Below, one piece after another: positions 1-11,321 of a DNA stretch of 64,000 bases. The notes beneath the pieces were generated by a model that did no database searches, had not been told where the DNA came from, and saw only the letters and a list, made by a program, of their open reading frames with translations. Position numbers and translations under genes: made by a program. Position 1 is the stretch's first letter; each line of letters begins with the position of its first letter. Source of the stretch: Quercus robur (taxonomy: Eukaryota > Streptophyta > Magnoliopsida > Fagales > Fagaceae); contig NC_065541.1 in assembly GCF_932294415.1 (NCBI RefSeq), forward strand, positions 55,778,290 to 55,842,289. Direction: 5' to 3'.

Positions 1-300
1 GAGCACACATTATATTTATTTCCTTTTCAATCTGAGTTTCAATATCTCCTGTTTTGAGGTCTATGATTTTTTTTTTTAAATGAAGTGGAACCTCACCAAG
101 GTAGGGCTCTTTTGACTCACCCCTAAGAAGTAAATCACGAATACACGATCCTACCTGCCAAAACTGTGTATTAGGTAATCCAGGGAAACTCTTAGTGGGG
201 ATGAACCCAGGATGTCTGGATCTACAAATCGTCTCATCCCAAGCCTCCAACCAATAGGTTGCACCCTGACGAGTTCTATGAAAATATATAGAGCTGAAGA
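1..300 (-). other. Unidentified open stretch at window edge
   Basis: On the minus strand one frame stays open for roughly 95 codons and runs off the left end of the window. It contains coding-looking phrases such as WLEAWDETICRSRHPGF and FPGLPNTQFWQ. I do not recognise a family. The neighbouring gene ends at 561, so there is little room for upstream exons. A gene fragment, pseudogene or old transposon piece is as likely as a real gene. Confidence 0.25.
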
Positions 301-560
301 TTTAAACAATAATCTCGGCAGCCCCACTAAATCCTTAGGGAGCAAGGTAAAGAATTGATTGCGGGAGAACTAAGTCCAAGGAAAAGTTATTCACAAGATG
401 AAATTGTAACAATCAATAGCAACAAGTTAAATAAATCATTTCCTAAATAAATTTTAACAATACTACAATCTATGAAACAGTGAAACGGTATACAGTAAAA
501 ATATATAATAAGCACGTCAAGAAAAAGCCAGTACAGTGGCAAGTGCTGTTATCCACAATC

Positions 561-3500
561 TCATATTTCACCTGTCCCAAGAGGCTGCCTTGAAGTATCA
601 CCAGAAGCCCATGCTTGATAGTCCTTCACAAGCTGCACAACCAAGATCAAAAACAAAGCATCGATCAAGATTAACATAAATGGCTCTATAGAATAAACTC
701 TTTAGCCGAAGCATATTCTTATGTGAAGATTTTACTCTTTAGATGATCAAAAAGAATCAAAATGGAAGGTCAACCAACTATTGGAAATAATTTGGGGAGA
801 AGTGTCATTGCAGACATTGTAATAATGAAAAATTTGGGAAGCAGTAAATAGACCTCAAGCATTAAAAGGAGAGTGAGAGATAAGCAGGAATGATATAAGT
901 ACTTTAGCACCATTCTGCCTATCTATACTTTCAAAAAAAGCATGCCAAACAAACATGCCTAAGTTCTTACAATGCTATTTAAAATTTTGGGAAAATTCCA
1001 AACACACCCATATAGATTTATACTTAAGAAAAATTAAACTCTACACTTTAAATTGTGCCAATTTAAATGCCACACGTTCCAATAAATATCACATGTATCA
1101 GATATAAGCACCCTCCCTCTCACAGTGTGAGGATCCCACATTAATATGGGACCCACACTTTTTGTGTGAGAGAGGATATATATACATCCACTGCATGAGA
1201 TACCTCTTCTGCACTTTTATTACTAAGACAATCAAACTCCCAATCCCACTTTGTTAAACTGAACCTCAACAGAGAGAAAGTTGCACCAATATACACACAA
1301 AAATGACACCATTTTTTCCTAAAGACAATAATGATGTTTTTGTTGAGTGAGAAAGAGAGAACAATAACAGTTTCAATATCAGTTTTTGCATTTCGGATAA
1401 AGTTTTTCATTATCTCTCTCTAATGTTAAATGATGAGTTATACAGGTTAAATAAAACAGTGCCTTTTACTGTGTGTATTGGTGTAAAATTTCTTGTGCAG
1501 AATTAAACTAGGATAGGGATTTTGATTGTCACAATAATAAGAGTGTAGGGTTTAAATTGACACAATTAAAAGCATAGAGTTTAATTAATCATAGGTATAA
1601 AATTAGGGTTTTTTTTTCCCCTAAATTTTTTTGTGGAGTATCATTTGATTGGTTTTTCCTAAGGAAAGGTTGAGATGGGCCTGGGTCCATTAAAATAAGT
1701 AGGCACAACCAATAGAAGTTTCCATATGGAGCCTTCTCTGCCACAACACAGGCAAGAAGTTGTGATTGAAAATGTTGCATACCAAAATGCTATCTAATTA
1801 TCATATTCCAGATTCCAATATGCACCCAGGTAAGGACATATGACTAAATCTAATCGGAATGAATTATGTGGAGGCTTAAGATTTGCAATTGCCACTTTCC
1901 TGTTTAATTGGTAAGAAAAGCTAATAAAAGTTTCAACAAACCTGTGCTGTAAATCGGGGAAGCATAATCCTCAGTACTTGTTCAAGGACTTGGGTACCAG
2001 TTGATTCAATTGCTTGCACTGGAATTAGACTAAATGCAGAAGGAATCTCAATGCCAACCTGGATGCAACATAATAATCCCAAATGAAATTTTTAGATACT
2101 TATAAACACTTTAAATTATTATGCAATGACTAGAAACAATCACTTCAAAATCATTACCTCGATGACAGTATCTGAGGTCAGTTGTTGCACAAATGAGTTG
2201 CTTTGGTTGCTCCCACATGAAACTTGGTTCACCATAGAAGCTGCATTCCCACACCAAATCAATGTCAAAGCATTCCTGAAAAAAGCATATACCAAATGAC
2301 TCAACATGATTAAGGTTGTTTTTCAACTAGGCTTTTTATGTCCACTTCCATGTTATACAAAAATAAATCAAATATATTTACTTGCGTGTAAGCTTTCCTT
2401 GTTAACCTCCCCAACTTCAAATCTTTGCAACCATTATCTACATAGACCACTTTGTGAAGAAGTGTCTCTTTCAACCTAAAATTTTAATTAATCAATAATG
2501 AAATGCCATCAAAGTTATTCAATAAAGGAGAGTCATTACACTCCATAACCATACCACTTCTGTACTTCTGTTATTGCATAGCATCAGACTTATTCAATAA
2601 TGAGACAGCAGTTTATCTACATATCCATCAACATCTGTGCTTCTCTCTCCTGTTATTGATTGCTTAGCATCAAAGTTATTTAGTGACAGCTCACTTTCAC
2701 TAATGTCAATAGCAGTATACTTGTCTGCTTATTGATATTTACTACATTTTGGAAGTAAAGCAATAAAGAATAAAAATATTTGCTAGAGGCCTATGGCCTG
2801 TTTGGTTGTGTTGTTTAAACAACAGTTTTCGCTATTTAAATAACACAACACCTATTTTCACAACACTTTTTCACCCACACCTATTGTTTGCAAATTTGTC
2901 TTAAGAACACACAAGGTACGCTATTGATGGAAAACATGGACCTTTTATTAAATTAATCCACAACAAACTGTATTAGCATGACATCAAAGTTTCATTGCTT
3001 GGGTTAGTATCTTCTCTTTGGGATGGCTAGATTAGTCATGATAGTCCTTATTATCAGTTACACCATATCCGCTAATTGATTTCTTACTTCAATTAAATAT
3101 CCCACCCACCCTCTATTTTTCTATAATGCCATCAAATCTGTATTAATTTCCATGCCATTAAAAATGTATAAAGTAACCGTTTTGCTTGTAAGCTAAAATT
3201 TTCAAGTCCAGCCATAAGTTACCCTCAAAATTATTTCTCCCAATCGAAAACCCATGTATGTGGTAATACCCAAATCCAGGTGTTTCTAACGACAATAGTG
3301 TAACTAACCTCAATGACCAAGATCTGTTAGATAAGATGAAATTCAAAATTCATTTCAAGCAAATGGCTTGGCTATGCAGTAATAACCGGCTTTGATAAGT
3401 ATTAAGTATGTTGCAGAGAGTATAGTGATCAAAGATGTCCCGTACAGAGTGAAACTAACTGAATTTGCCAGCAATTAGTTGTATCTACAAAACACAGCCA

Positions 3501-4361
3501 AGTTTTTATATTGCCACTCTGCACATATATAGTCATTATCAACAGAACTCTATCATGAACTCCACGCTGATTAATAAGTAGTTGTAATTCAAATGCTATA
3601 GCAACCATATATCATTCCAATTTGTCTGGTGATAACGCTAATTCAAAAACCAATTACAAAATCACTCACCCTCAAATTTGTCATTCTGCGCAGCAACCAT
3701 TGGAGACCCCTCGAGCTGTACCAACAAACAATTATCAGAACAAAGGCCAAAATGACACCACCAGATTCAAACCAAAAGAAAAACACACACACACACATAC
3801 AAAAAGTAGAGAGCAAAAGCAGAAACCTTGCAAGACAAGAGCCTAATGCAACACCCATTAGGCTGCTCTTCCACTCTAACAAGCAAAACAGGGCAAACCT
3901 CAAAAGCAAAGAACTTAATCCTATAAATGTAACACCTAAACGTGTTCTCATCCACCCTCTCAATTCGCTCCGCATCCAACACCGAGTACTGACTCGCCGG
4001 CAACCTCATATACTCAACTGTCACAACAACAACAACAAAAAACCCATCAAAACTTTCCAAAAACCCACTTCACAGTTCTCAAAATCAAAACCAAAAAGTC
4101 CATCCTAACATTACTTAGAGGTCGTTCGAGCTGCCGGACTGTAACGGACTCTTTTCGCCGAGCAACGAACCGGGCTTTCTGCGTTGAATCCGCCGAAATG
4201 CGAATCGAGGAGGGTCTCCGAGATTCCTCACGCTCAGCAGAGAAAGCTAAACCCAACTGACCATGTCTTAAACAGTGACGAGCTTTTCTAGGGCTTGCTC
4301 TAGGACATGAAATGCCACCAAATCCAATACTAAAAGAGCAAGATGAGCTAAATGCCATCAA
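561..4361 (-). CDS. DUF1997 family protein, probably plastid-targeted (6 exons)
   Basis: Spliced on the minus strand from exons 4115-4361, 3827-4017, 3670-3715, 2158-2240, 1942-2058 and 561-632. All junctions are GT..AG and phases match, giving 251 residues. The first ~80 residues are rich in Ser, Arg and Ala with few acidic residues, like a chloroplast transit peptide. The rest matches the DUF1997 pattern as I remember it: YMRLPASQYSVLDAERIERV, then FKVLLV-like strands (KFFAFEVCPVLLVRVEEQPN), the LEGSP box near residue 147, and a C-terminal part with AIESTGTQVLEQVLRIMLPR. Biochemical function is unknown. The start is the first of two adjacent Met codons at 4361; 4358 is equally possible. The Arabidopsis relative is, from memory, At5g04440, next to the BTR1 gene, and the same neighbour lies downstream here. 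The family call is firm from sequence; plastid location is inferred. Confidence 0.85.
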
Positions 4362-4507
4362 AGCCCAAACGAAAACAGAGAATCACTGAAATAAATTGCT
4401 TCGATTTGAGCCTGAGATTTTGAATAATACTGGTATTTGTGAATGGATGAGCCTTGTGTGTGTTACTGTAAACTCAGATAAAGACCACGAACTACGCTGT
4501 CTGCGCG

Positions 4508-4524
4508 CACGTGAGAGTCACGTG
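4508..4524 (-). promoter_or_regulatory. Paired G-boxes upstream of the DUF1997 gene
   Basis: Two CACGTG hexamers lie at 4508-4513 and 4519-4524, 11 bp apart start to start. The second is the core of a 10-bp palindrome, GTCACGTGAC, at 4517-4526. They sit about 150 bp upstream of the start codon. Paired G-boxes are bound by bZIP and bHLH factors and are common in light- or ABA-responsive promoters; regulation of this gene by them is inferred. Confidence 0.55.
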
Positions 4525-4628
4525 ACTTAGCGACAAAAATTGAAATGAAAATTTTTTCATTCATCAGTGAAAAAAAAAAAACTACATTTCCCAAAATGCC
4601 CCTACATAGAAAAAAAAACCACAAATTT

Positions 4629-5042
4629 TCAAGAGCTAGTAAACTTGGTAACCGCCTTGGTTCCTTCGGAGACCGCGTGCTTGGCGAGCTCGCCGGGAAG
4701 AACCAGCCGCACCGCCGTCTGGATCTCGCGCGAGGTGATCGTCGGCTTCTTGTTGTAGCGAGCGAGCCTCGAGGACTCGCTCGCGAGCTTCTCGAAGATG
4801 TCGTTGATGAAGCTGTTCATGATTCCCATGGCCTTGCTGGAAATCCCAATGTCGGGGTGGACCTGCTTCAACACCTTGAAGATGTATATCTTGTAGGTCT
4901 CGACGTTGCGCTTCGTCCTCTTCTTCTTCTTGTCGACCGAGGAGGCGGCGCCGCCTTCCTTCGGGAGCTTCTTCTCCGCCTTAGGCTTCTTCTCCGCCGG
5001 TGCTTTCTCCGCCGGCTTCTTCTCCGCTGCCTTTGGTGCCAT
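4629..5042 (-). CDS. Histone H2B
   Basis: An intronless 137-codon frame encodes a complete plant H2B. The N-terminal tail (about residues 1-45) has alternating Lys, Ala, Pro and Glu with repeated PAEK-type motifs. The histone fold follows, with [19 protein letters not shown], the central helix [16 protein letters not shown], and [20 protein letters not shown]. The C terminus is AVTKFTSS, whose Lys is the position monoubiquitinated in plant H2B; Phe replaces the more usual Tyr. It pairs with H2A in the nucleosome. The promoter has a TATA box, a CCAAT box and a histone type I element, so S-phase expression is expected. Lack of an intron and of damage argues for a working gene. It lies between two genes that are, from memory, adjacent in Arabidopsis. 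Confidence 0.96.
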   Translation of the reverse strand: MAPKAAEKKPAEKAPAEKKPKAEKKLPKEGGAASSVDKKKKRTKRNVETYKIYIFKVLKQVHPDIGISSKAMGIMNSFINDIFEKLASESSRLARYNKKPTITSREIQTAVRLVLPGELAKHAVSEGTKAVTKFTSS

Positions 5043-5143
5043 TTTTCAAATTCTAGAGAGAGAGAGAAAAAAGAGAGGGAATTTCAAATACTCAAATGTG
5101 TGTTAGTTTGTTGCTTTGTGCTCAGTGGGGTTTGGGAGTTTTG

Positions 5144-5176
5144 TTTATATAGAGGCGAACGGTGAGAGCTGATTGG
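5144..5176 (-). promoter_or_regulatory. H2B core promoter: TATA and CCAAT boxes
   Basis: Read on the minus strand, TATATAAA lies at 5144-5151, about 100 bp from the H2B ATG, and CCAAT at 5172-5176. Spacing and order fit a plant histone core promoter. Confidence 0.75.
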
Positions 5177-5191
5177 TTGAGGGCTAGGGGA

Positions 5192-5209
5192 CGCGGATCG
5201 ATGACGTGG
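5192..5209 (-). promoter_or_regulatory. Plant histone type I element (hexamer plus reversed octamer)
   Basis: The minus strand reads CCACGTCATCGATCCGCG, an exact fit to the known type I element CCACGTCANCGATCCGCG. It contains the ACGTCA hexamer and the GATCCGCG octamer, which together direct S-phase and meristem expression of plant histone genes. It lies about 40 bp upstream of the H2B TATA box. Confidence 0.88.
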
Positions 5210-5794
5210 ATGGTTGGATCTTTTTAGGGATGTGAGTTGACGGTGGAGATTGGTTTTGGTGGGAAAAGAAAAGGAGGGATTTGGGAAATTTTTGAATTTT
5301 GCTTTTTGACTTTTTATTTTTTATTTTGGATTTTGGAGTTTGGGCGGCAGAGGCTAATTTCGGCGGTCCAACTGGTTAGGAACTTTAGGTGGGTGAATGG
5401 TTAGCTGGATCAAGAAGACTTTGTTTTAGCTGTTCGGTGGGCTCTGGGCTCACAGGTGGCAAATGGGATTGTTAGGTAAGGTTACGCCTTTGGTTTGAGT
5501 TTGACCCCTTTTTTTTTATGTTTTCTTTACTTTACAAATTTCTAAATTATTACCTATTTTTTCCAATAAAAATGAATATTTTTTCAAATTAGCCAATCCA
5601 ACTTTGATCCCTAATACCCTATTTTTATAAAATAAAAAATAAAAAATTTACTCCAACTTTAAAGTTTAAATCACTTATTGTTATTTGGTGATCCATTCCT
5701 AACAAAATTAGGCTTCTGGGCCTAGAGCCCCAATTTACTTGTATTTTGGGTTAGGCTTATCTCATAATGGGAGGTCCAATAAATGATTCTAAAA
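5210..5794. other. Upstream flank of H2B, no gene seen
   Basis: AT-rich DNA with T and A runs. I see no coding frame or RNA gene here. It ends at the target-site duplication of the following solo LTR. Confidence 0.5.
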
Positions 5795-5799
5795 GTTAC

Positions 5800-6320
5800 T
5801 GATGGAGTTAGAGTGTTGTTTCGGCCCTAAACTCTCTTGATCTTAGCTCAGCCGAGATGATGACTATACAACAAAGCCCTTTCCCTAAAATCCGAATAGG
5901 AATTCTTAATTCTCAAGATGTGTTGCTCCTTACTACTCTTGTGTGTCTCACTTCCTATAATTTTCCACCCCCCCACTCCTTCCTCTCCTCCCCTATTTAT
6001 ATCCTCCTCTTAGTGGGGTTATCATGATGAGGCCATATTCCCCACATCAATAAGCCCCCACCGTATCACATCGCTGAACAGAGGGGACCCACCTCCTTCT
6101 AGTGATATGACTTCCCAGTAAGTTATGCATGACGCTAATTATTACTAAGCGAGCAGAATCCCCCTAGGCATTATTTCTTATTCACGACACATCTTGGGAT
6201 ATTTAGTTCTAATGTTCGGCCAAACCCATCTCCGCTTGGCTAAGTGTGCTGAAATGGGCTGAGAAAATTCAATGAGTCGATCTGCATTTCAAAACCGACT
6301 TGCTATTCTCAGACCATACA
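5800..6320 (-). mobile_element. Solo LTR of an LTR retrotransposon
   Basis: The 521-bp block starts TG and ends CA (TGATGGAG to CCATACA). It is flanked on both sides by the 5-bp duplication GTTAC (5795-5799 and 6321-6325). On the minus strand it carries a TATA-type sequence (ATATAAATAG) near 5993-6002. No second LTR or internal region is present, so this is a solo LTR left by recombination. Family cannot be assigned from the LTR alone. The perfect TSD suggests moderate age. Confidence 0.75.
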
Positions 6321-6594
6321 GTTACAAAAGTATTACTTAGGGTATTTTTGTAAGGATTTAACCTTTTTTTCTTTTCACCTATGCCTTGGTCTAATGAAAT
6401 CTAAGATGTGTCTCTAACAGCATTAAACCTATTTTTCTCTCCATTTTGGAGAGCAAACCCACAAAAATCAACTCCAACGGTCTCTCCAAAATGCAAACAA
6501 AAATTGGAGCAGCTATTATCACTCTTTTGGTATGGAGAGTACTGTAGCTTTGCTATTGGACCACCTTTTTATTTTTATTTTTATTTTTTATACA

Positions 6595-6596
<2 letters not shown>

Positions 6597-6670
<74 letters not shown>
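6597..6670. repeat. (TC)n microsatellite
   Basis: An uninterrupted run of about 37 TC dinucleotides. Confidence 0.98.
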
Positions 6671-6672
<2 letters not shown>

Positions 6673-7400
6673 GGCTATAGGCTAAGAACGTGGATGATCT
6701 TGGCGAAGTAGTGGATGTAGACAACAAGGGTGGTGTCATGAGCTGCAAAGGCGAGCGAGCCGATGAACATGAGCACCTAGTCGAGCATATTGATGCAAGC
6801 AAAGAGACAAGAGAAAGGCACGACAGCTGGAGGCAGCTCAATCTCTTATGACTCTCTGATCTCATCATTTGACTTTAAGACGCACACTAACTTAATAAAA
6901 TTGTTGGGATCGAAGCCAACACCAATCTCTCTCCTCTCGTTGATCTTAAAGCCACAATAAAACCCACTCAACACAGTCTCTCTCTAACTTAAGATTTTGG
7001 GTTAAAACAAATAAAAAAATGTGGGTGTTGGTGGATGATAAAATTTGAGCAAAAGAAATTTGGATCCTATTGGTTGGTAAAAATATGGGCAAAAAAGAGA
7101 TTTGACTATCATAGATTGTTGAAAATGGAGAAAAGTTTTGGGTGTTTGTTAGTTGATAAAATGTATCAAATCTTGGAAAAAAAAAGAATAAATAATATGT
7201 AAATGGTGATTGAAAAATGATAAAGAACCTATTAGAAATTGTATTTGAAAAAATAGGTAAACAAAATGCAAAAGTAATTGTTCATTTTTCAAATAGTGTA
7301 AATTTTGGAAAAGCTGGAGATGCTCTAATATGTTGACTATTTAGAATTCTTTTTATAATCTCAATCACACACGATGAAACTGTAGGTGTTTGTCTCAATT
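6671..7400. other. Intergenic, possible gene or transposon fragment
   Basis: The minus strand of 6690-6850 gives a short hydrophobic, coding-looking stretch (for example FIGSLAFAAHDTTLVVYIHY), but it is interrupted and lacks a start. I do not recognise the source. The rest is AT-rich, with GAGATGCTC-like motifs often seen at the ends of plant DNA transposons. No intact gene. Confidence 0.3.
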
Positions 7401-8109
7401 CCTAACTACAAACTCTTCAATTTTGTTCAACCCACAAACAATCAAATATAATAAATAAAGGTTAAAACACAATTTGTGTTCATGTACCATATGATATGTT
7501 TTAATTTCATTTTAAAAAAATATAGATTCAAAACCATTCACGTTCATATCTTCATCCAGCCCCTAAGACTCATTTCGCAAATTACTCGACAAGATTCCCG
7601 TATACTATGCCATAGAGGTCGCCATCTCCCATCACCCACTTGATCATGACTACAATAAAACAGCTATTGTTCCTCCAAAGTTGACCATTCATAAAGGGAT
7701 TGCTACTGTGTTGGCGAGACAAATCAAAGCCATGGCCCAAAGTATAGATCATTCTTTAAAATTTGAATGTCTTGGTCTTTGTTTAGGGCACTCATAATCA
7801 TTTATGCCCCAACACACTGCATCTACAAACTAGAAACTACAATAGAATATTAATTAGTAGACATTCGTATTGGAAATTCTTACACACCACATAATTAAGA
7901 AGTTCTATAATGTCATGAAGTCAAAGAAATCTCCCAATTAATGATAGAGATATATATATTTTTTTTGAGAAAGAATGATAGAGATATTAAATAATTAAAA
8001 CCTTCCATAGTGGACCAAATTAGAAGCTAACATCACAATGTCTCACATCACCATGAAGCACGGAGCTGTCACCCTAAATATGGCTAAAATTGTTTTTCCA
8101 CGATAAGAG

Positions 8110-8485
8110 TTAGGCTAAACTGCAAAACCCATGTCCTATGTTTCATCCAAATTCATTTCAGTTTTTTAATTTTGTGTTTGCTCATTTTTGTCCTCTAACT
8201 TTTAAGTTTATTCAATTAAGGTTGTTTCATCAACTTTTGTTATATGTTGTGATTAATTTTATAATTTTTTAAATATTTCTTCAAAATTTGTAAATAAACA
8301 AAATTAAATTAATGATTGAAAAATAATTTTCAGATTTTTGTTTTCAAAATTTTTTAACAAAAGTTGATGGAAATACCTTAATTGAATAAATCTGAAATTT
8401 AGAAGATTGAAATGAACCAAAACAAAATTAGAGGACTGAAATTAATTCTAAAAAAACTTAGAGTGGATTTTGCATTTTAGCTTAA
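8110..8485. mobile_element. MITE with ~60-bp terminal inverted repeats
   Basis: The left end TTAGGCTAAACTGCAAAACC and the reverse complement of the right end, TTAAGCTAAAATGCAAAATC, match and stay similar for about 60 bp. The AT-rich centre has no ORF. I could not settle the target-site duplication. Confidence 0.6.
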
Positions 8486-8809
8486 GAATTATATTGGCAT
8501 ACTTTGCAATGAATAATGGATAGATTGTCAAAACATAGGGACTAGATATGGATGGCAACATTGAAACAACATAGAGTCTTGATCTTCAGTAAAAATGTTG
8601 GCTTTTAAGACTTCATAGTAAAGTAGAGTTTGTCGGAAATTAGAAAAACTGGCCCATAAGGGTTTGATCGTATTGGTGAATTCATATGATGCATGGCCTT
8701 TGAAGTTTGATAGATTATCGAGAATATCAAAGATCTTTAAGTTATTTTAGGACCATAGTCAATTTTACAAATATTTTTCATAATTATCTTATGTGGCAAA
8801 TTGTGATTG

Positions 8810-8941
8810 CCCGTTTGGTACATGTGTTTAAACAACAGTTTTTAGTTTTTGGAAATACGTGTGAATGAAAAAGTATGTAAAAATACGTATAATATTGTTT
8901 AAAAACTGAAAACATGTGTTTAAACACATGTATCAAACAGG
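8810..8941. mobile_element. Small hAT-like MITE (~132 bp)
   Basis: Near-palindromic. The left end CCCGTTTGGTACATGTGTTT pairs with the right end read in reverse, CCTGTTTGATACATGTGTTT. A diverged relative of the left end lies near 2796-2850 in a DUF1997 intron. TSD not resolved. Confidence 0.65.
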
Positions 8942-10228
8942 AATGTTTGTCACTTTCAAGTTGATTTACTACTTTTTTTCCATCATCCATATCGGATAAT
9001 TGTGAAAATTGGTGTGAAATTGATTATGGTCTTAGAAATTTTCAAGAACTTTAATTGTCTATTTCAGGAAATTATCTTTTTATAGTGTTTATTTACGATA
9101 TAGTTGTATTGCCCAATCTCAACTTAGAACTGGCTCTTTCTCAAAAAAAAAAAAAAACCTTAGAACTGGCAAAAAGAACAAGGAAGTATATTTTTGGCTA
9201 AAAGAGTGCCGTTAGTTTCTTTTTCTACTTGTACACGAGGATATTTCATGAATAAAATAGCCACTGTTTTATCTAAAGATTTTTTTATATATATATAAAA
9301 AAAAAAGAAAAAGAAAAAAGAAAAAAAAAAAGCCTTCTCAGTTCTCATAGGCTATACATGTGCTCAGAGGCCTTTAAAAAGAGTTTTCATTTTTGTTTTT
9401 GTGGTTCCTTAAGAATTGGGTCATTTCAGATTATTTTATGGGTTAATTTTGGCAATATATTTGTCATTTGAGAAATTTTTTTTAAAAAAATGGCCATTGG
9501 CATTTCACCATATAATTTAAGGAATATTTAATGATTTTTACCTAAAACAATACCACATGAGATTAAATATTACATTTAAAATTAAAATGAAGAAAATTAA
9601 CGGAAGTGAAAGTGGTGAAGTAATGTGAATGCAAATTTCGTTTGTCCAAATTGTGTTATAAAACATTTGCGCGTGTGTATATATACATGTATGTATTATT
9701 AATTTATGTTTTTAAAAAAATAAATTTGAACTAGATATTAGCGATGTGTTTTTGAAAGTAAATTATTAGGGGTATTTTTGAAAATAATGAAAAGTGGACT
9801 CCAAAAAAATTATTCTAATCACACTCATAATGAAAATTATTAAATAAATTTTAAAAATGGTCCAATACTAGGAGTGCAATCTCATTATAATTTCTTCATA
9901 TTTTTTTTTTTTTTTGTTCTCATTAAATAAGAAAACTTGATGCTAAGATTCTCATAACTCAAGTGACACTTTATGATGTTTCAAACTGAAATATTTAAAG
10001 TTCAAACAATCTAATATGAAACATTAAATATCTAAAAAAAAAAAGGGATAAATTATTGCTTAGAAGTAATCCAAAAAAAATAAATTATTGCATAGAATAA
10101 GGAAATCTTTTTTTTAGTTAATCAAATTACTTTTCCCCCCTTCTCTATTCATATTGGCTTTAAATATAACAAAGTAAATTATTTTATTAAAAAATATATA
10201 ACCTTCTTTTAGGAAACATTTTGACAAT

Positions 10229-10740
10229 GCTTGTTGAGGCAAACTAGGTTTGTCCAAAAACTCCTACTCATTCAACATACTCCACACATCCGACCTATTT
10301 GTGTTGAGTCGCCAGGCGTTGTCAGGGTCAGTGATTGACGAGGATCGTTCGCCAATTACATGATCATCCATCACCAACATGGTTGGGCGAGTGAGAACAC
10401 TTAACTCCTCAAAGTGATATAAATATTCTACTCTACATTTATGCGCACATGGACATAGTTACGCACCATACCATAAGAGGTCCCCCACAATTTCGTACCC
10501 CCCAAGTACAAGATGTTGAACCTAGTGATTTCAATGCCATTAACTCACTATCTCCAATACATTAGTATATCCATTATAGCAAACGTGGTCACTTGAGACT
10601 CCTATATAAATACCAAAATATCATAATTTTATTTATAACTTAACCATCGAAGGATGTTTGGTTTTATGATGACGTGGCTTACGAGCTTTTGAATCATCAC
10701 CTTCTATTATACTTTTCCTCATCCTTGTTCAACTTTGAGT
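10229..10740 (+). mobile_element. Possible degraded LTR fragment
   Basis: The block begins TGTTGAGGC and contains a TATA-like sequence (CCTATATAAATACC near 10600) followed by ACTTAACCATCGAAGG. That arrangement resembles the promoter and 3' part of plant LTRs. I could not find matching ends or a target-site duplication, so limits are approximate. Confidence 0.3.
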
Positions 10741-11009
10741 TATTGAAAATTCCAATTTGTTTTTTATTTTTTATTTTTTATAATCATTTACTTTTATTTG
10801 ACAGCAATTGCAAACTATAAAATAAATAACTTTTTTTTTTTGGTTAAAAAATAAATAACTTTTAACCATCACATTCTTTATTTTATTTAAAATTTGTCCT
10901 TTTTCGCTTTCAATTAACGTGATAAGAAAAAGTTCAAATTCTGTTTTTTTACGCTTTCATTCTCATTAAAAAAATTGAAAAACAAAATACCACACAAGTA
11001 CGAGAAGCT

Positions 11010-11321
11010 GTTACACACAATAGAGAGAGAGAGAGAGAGAGAGAGAGCCTAATAGTCTAATAGATATAGGTAGCAGAGTCAGAGGCTCTAACTCACAGCT
11101 CAGCCTCTCACAACTCCTTGAACCCAATCTCCACATTTCGTCGAGAACACACGCTATACTTCTCTCTCTCTCTCTCTCATCTTTCTTCTTAAACCTCAAA
11201 TCTTCTTCTTCTTCTTCTCTCTCTAACCTCATTCCAATTTTTACGCTACAGCGTATTGCTGTGTGTGTGTGTGTGTGTGAATTTTGCTGCTTTAGCTGAA
11301 GGAGGAGGAGGAGAAAGAGCA
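11010..11321 (+). promoter_or_regulatory. 5' leader region of the BTR1-type gene
   Basis: This stretch directly precedes the start codon. It contains a (GA)n run at 11022-11047, CT-rich tracts near 11160-11180 and 11215-11225, and a (GT)n run near 11263-11279. CT/GA-rich leaders are typical of plant 5' UTRs. No TATA box is clear. Confidence 0.5.

Larger units (their letters stand above)
7401..10228. other. AT-rich intergenic DNA
   Basis: No coding frame of interest. Apart from the two MITEs listed separately, it holds poly-A/T runs and scattered low-complexity sequence. Confidence 0.5.

Noticed and set aside
4545-5165. 206-codon plus-strand frame over the H2B gene
   Set aside because: It is the antisense of H2B; its Arg/Leu-rich content mirrors the Lys/Ala-rich histone codons.
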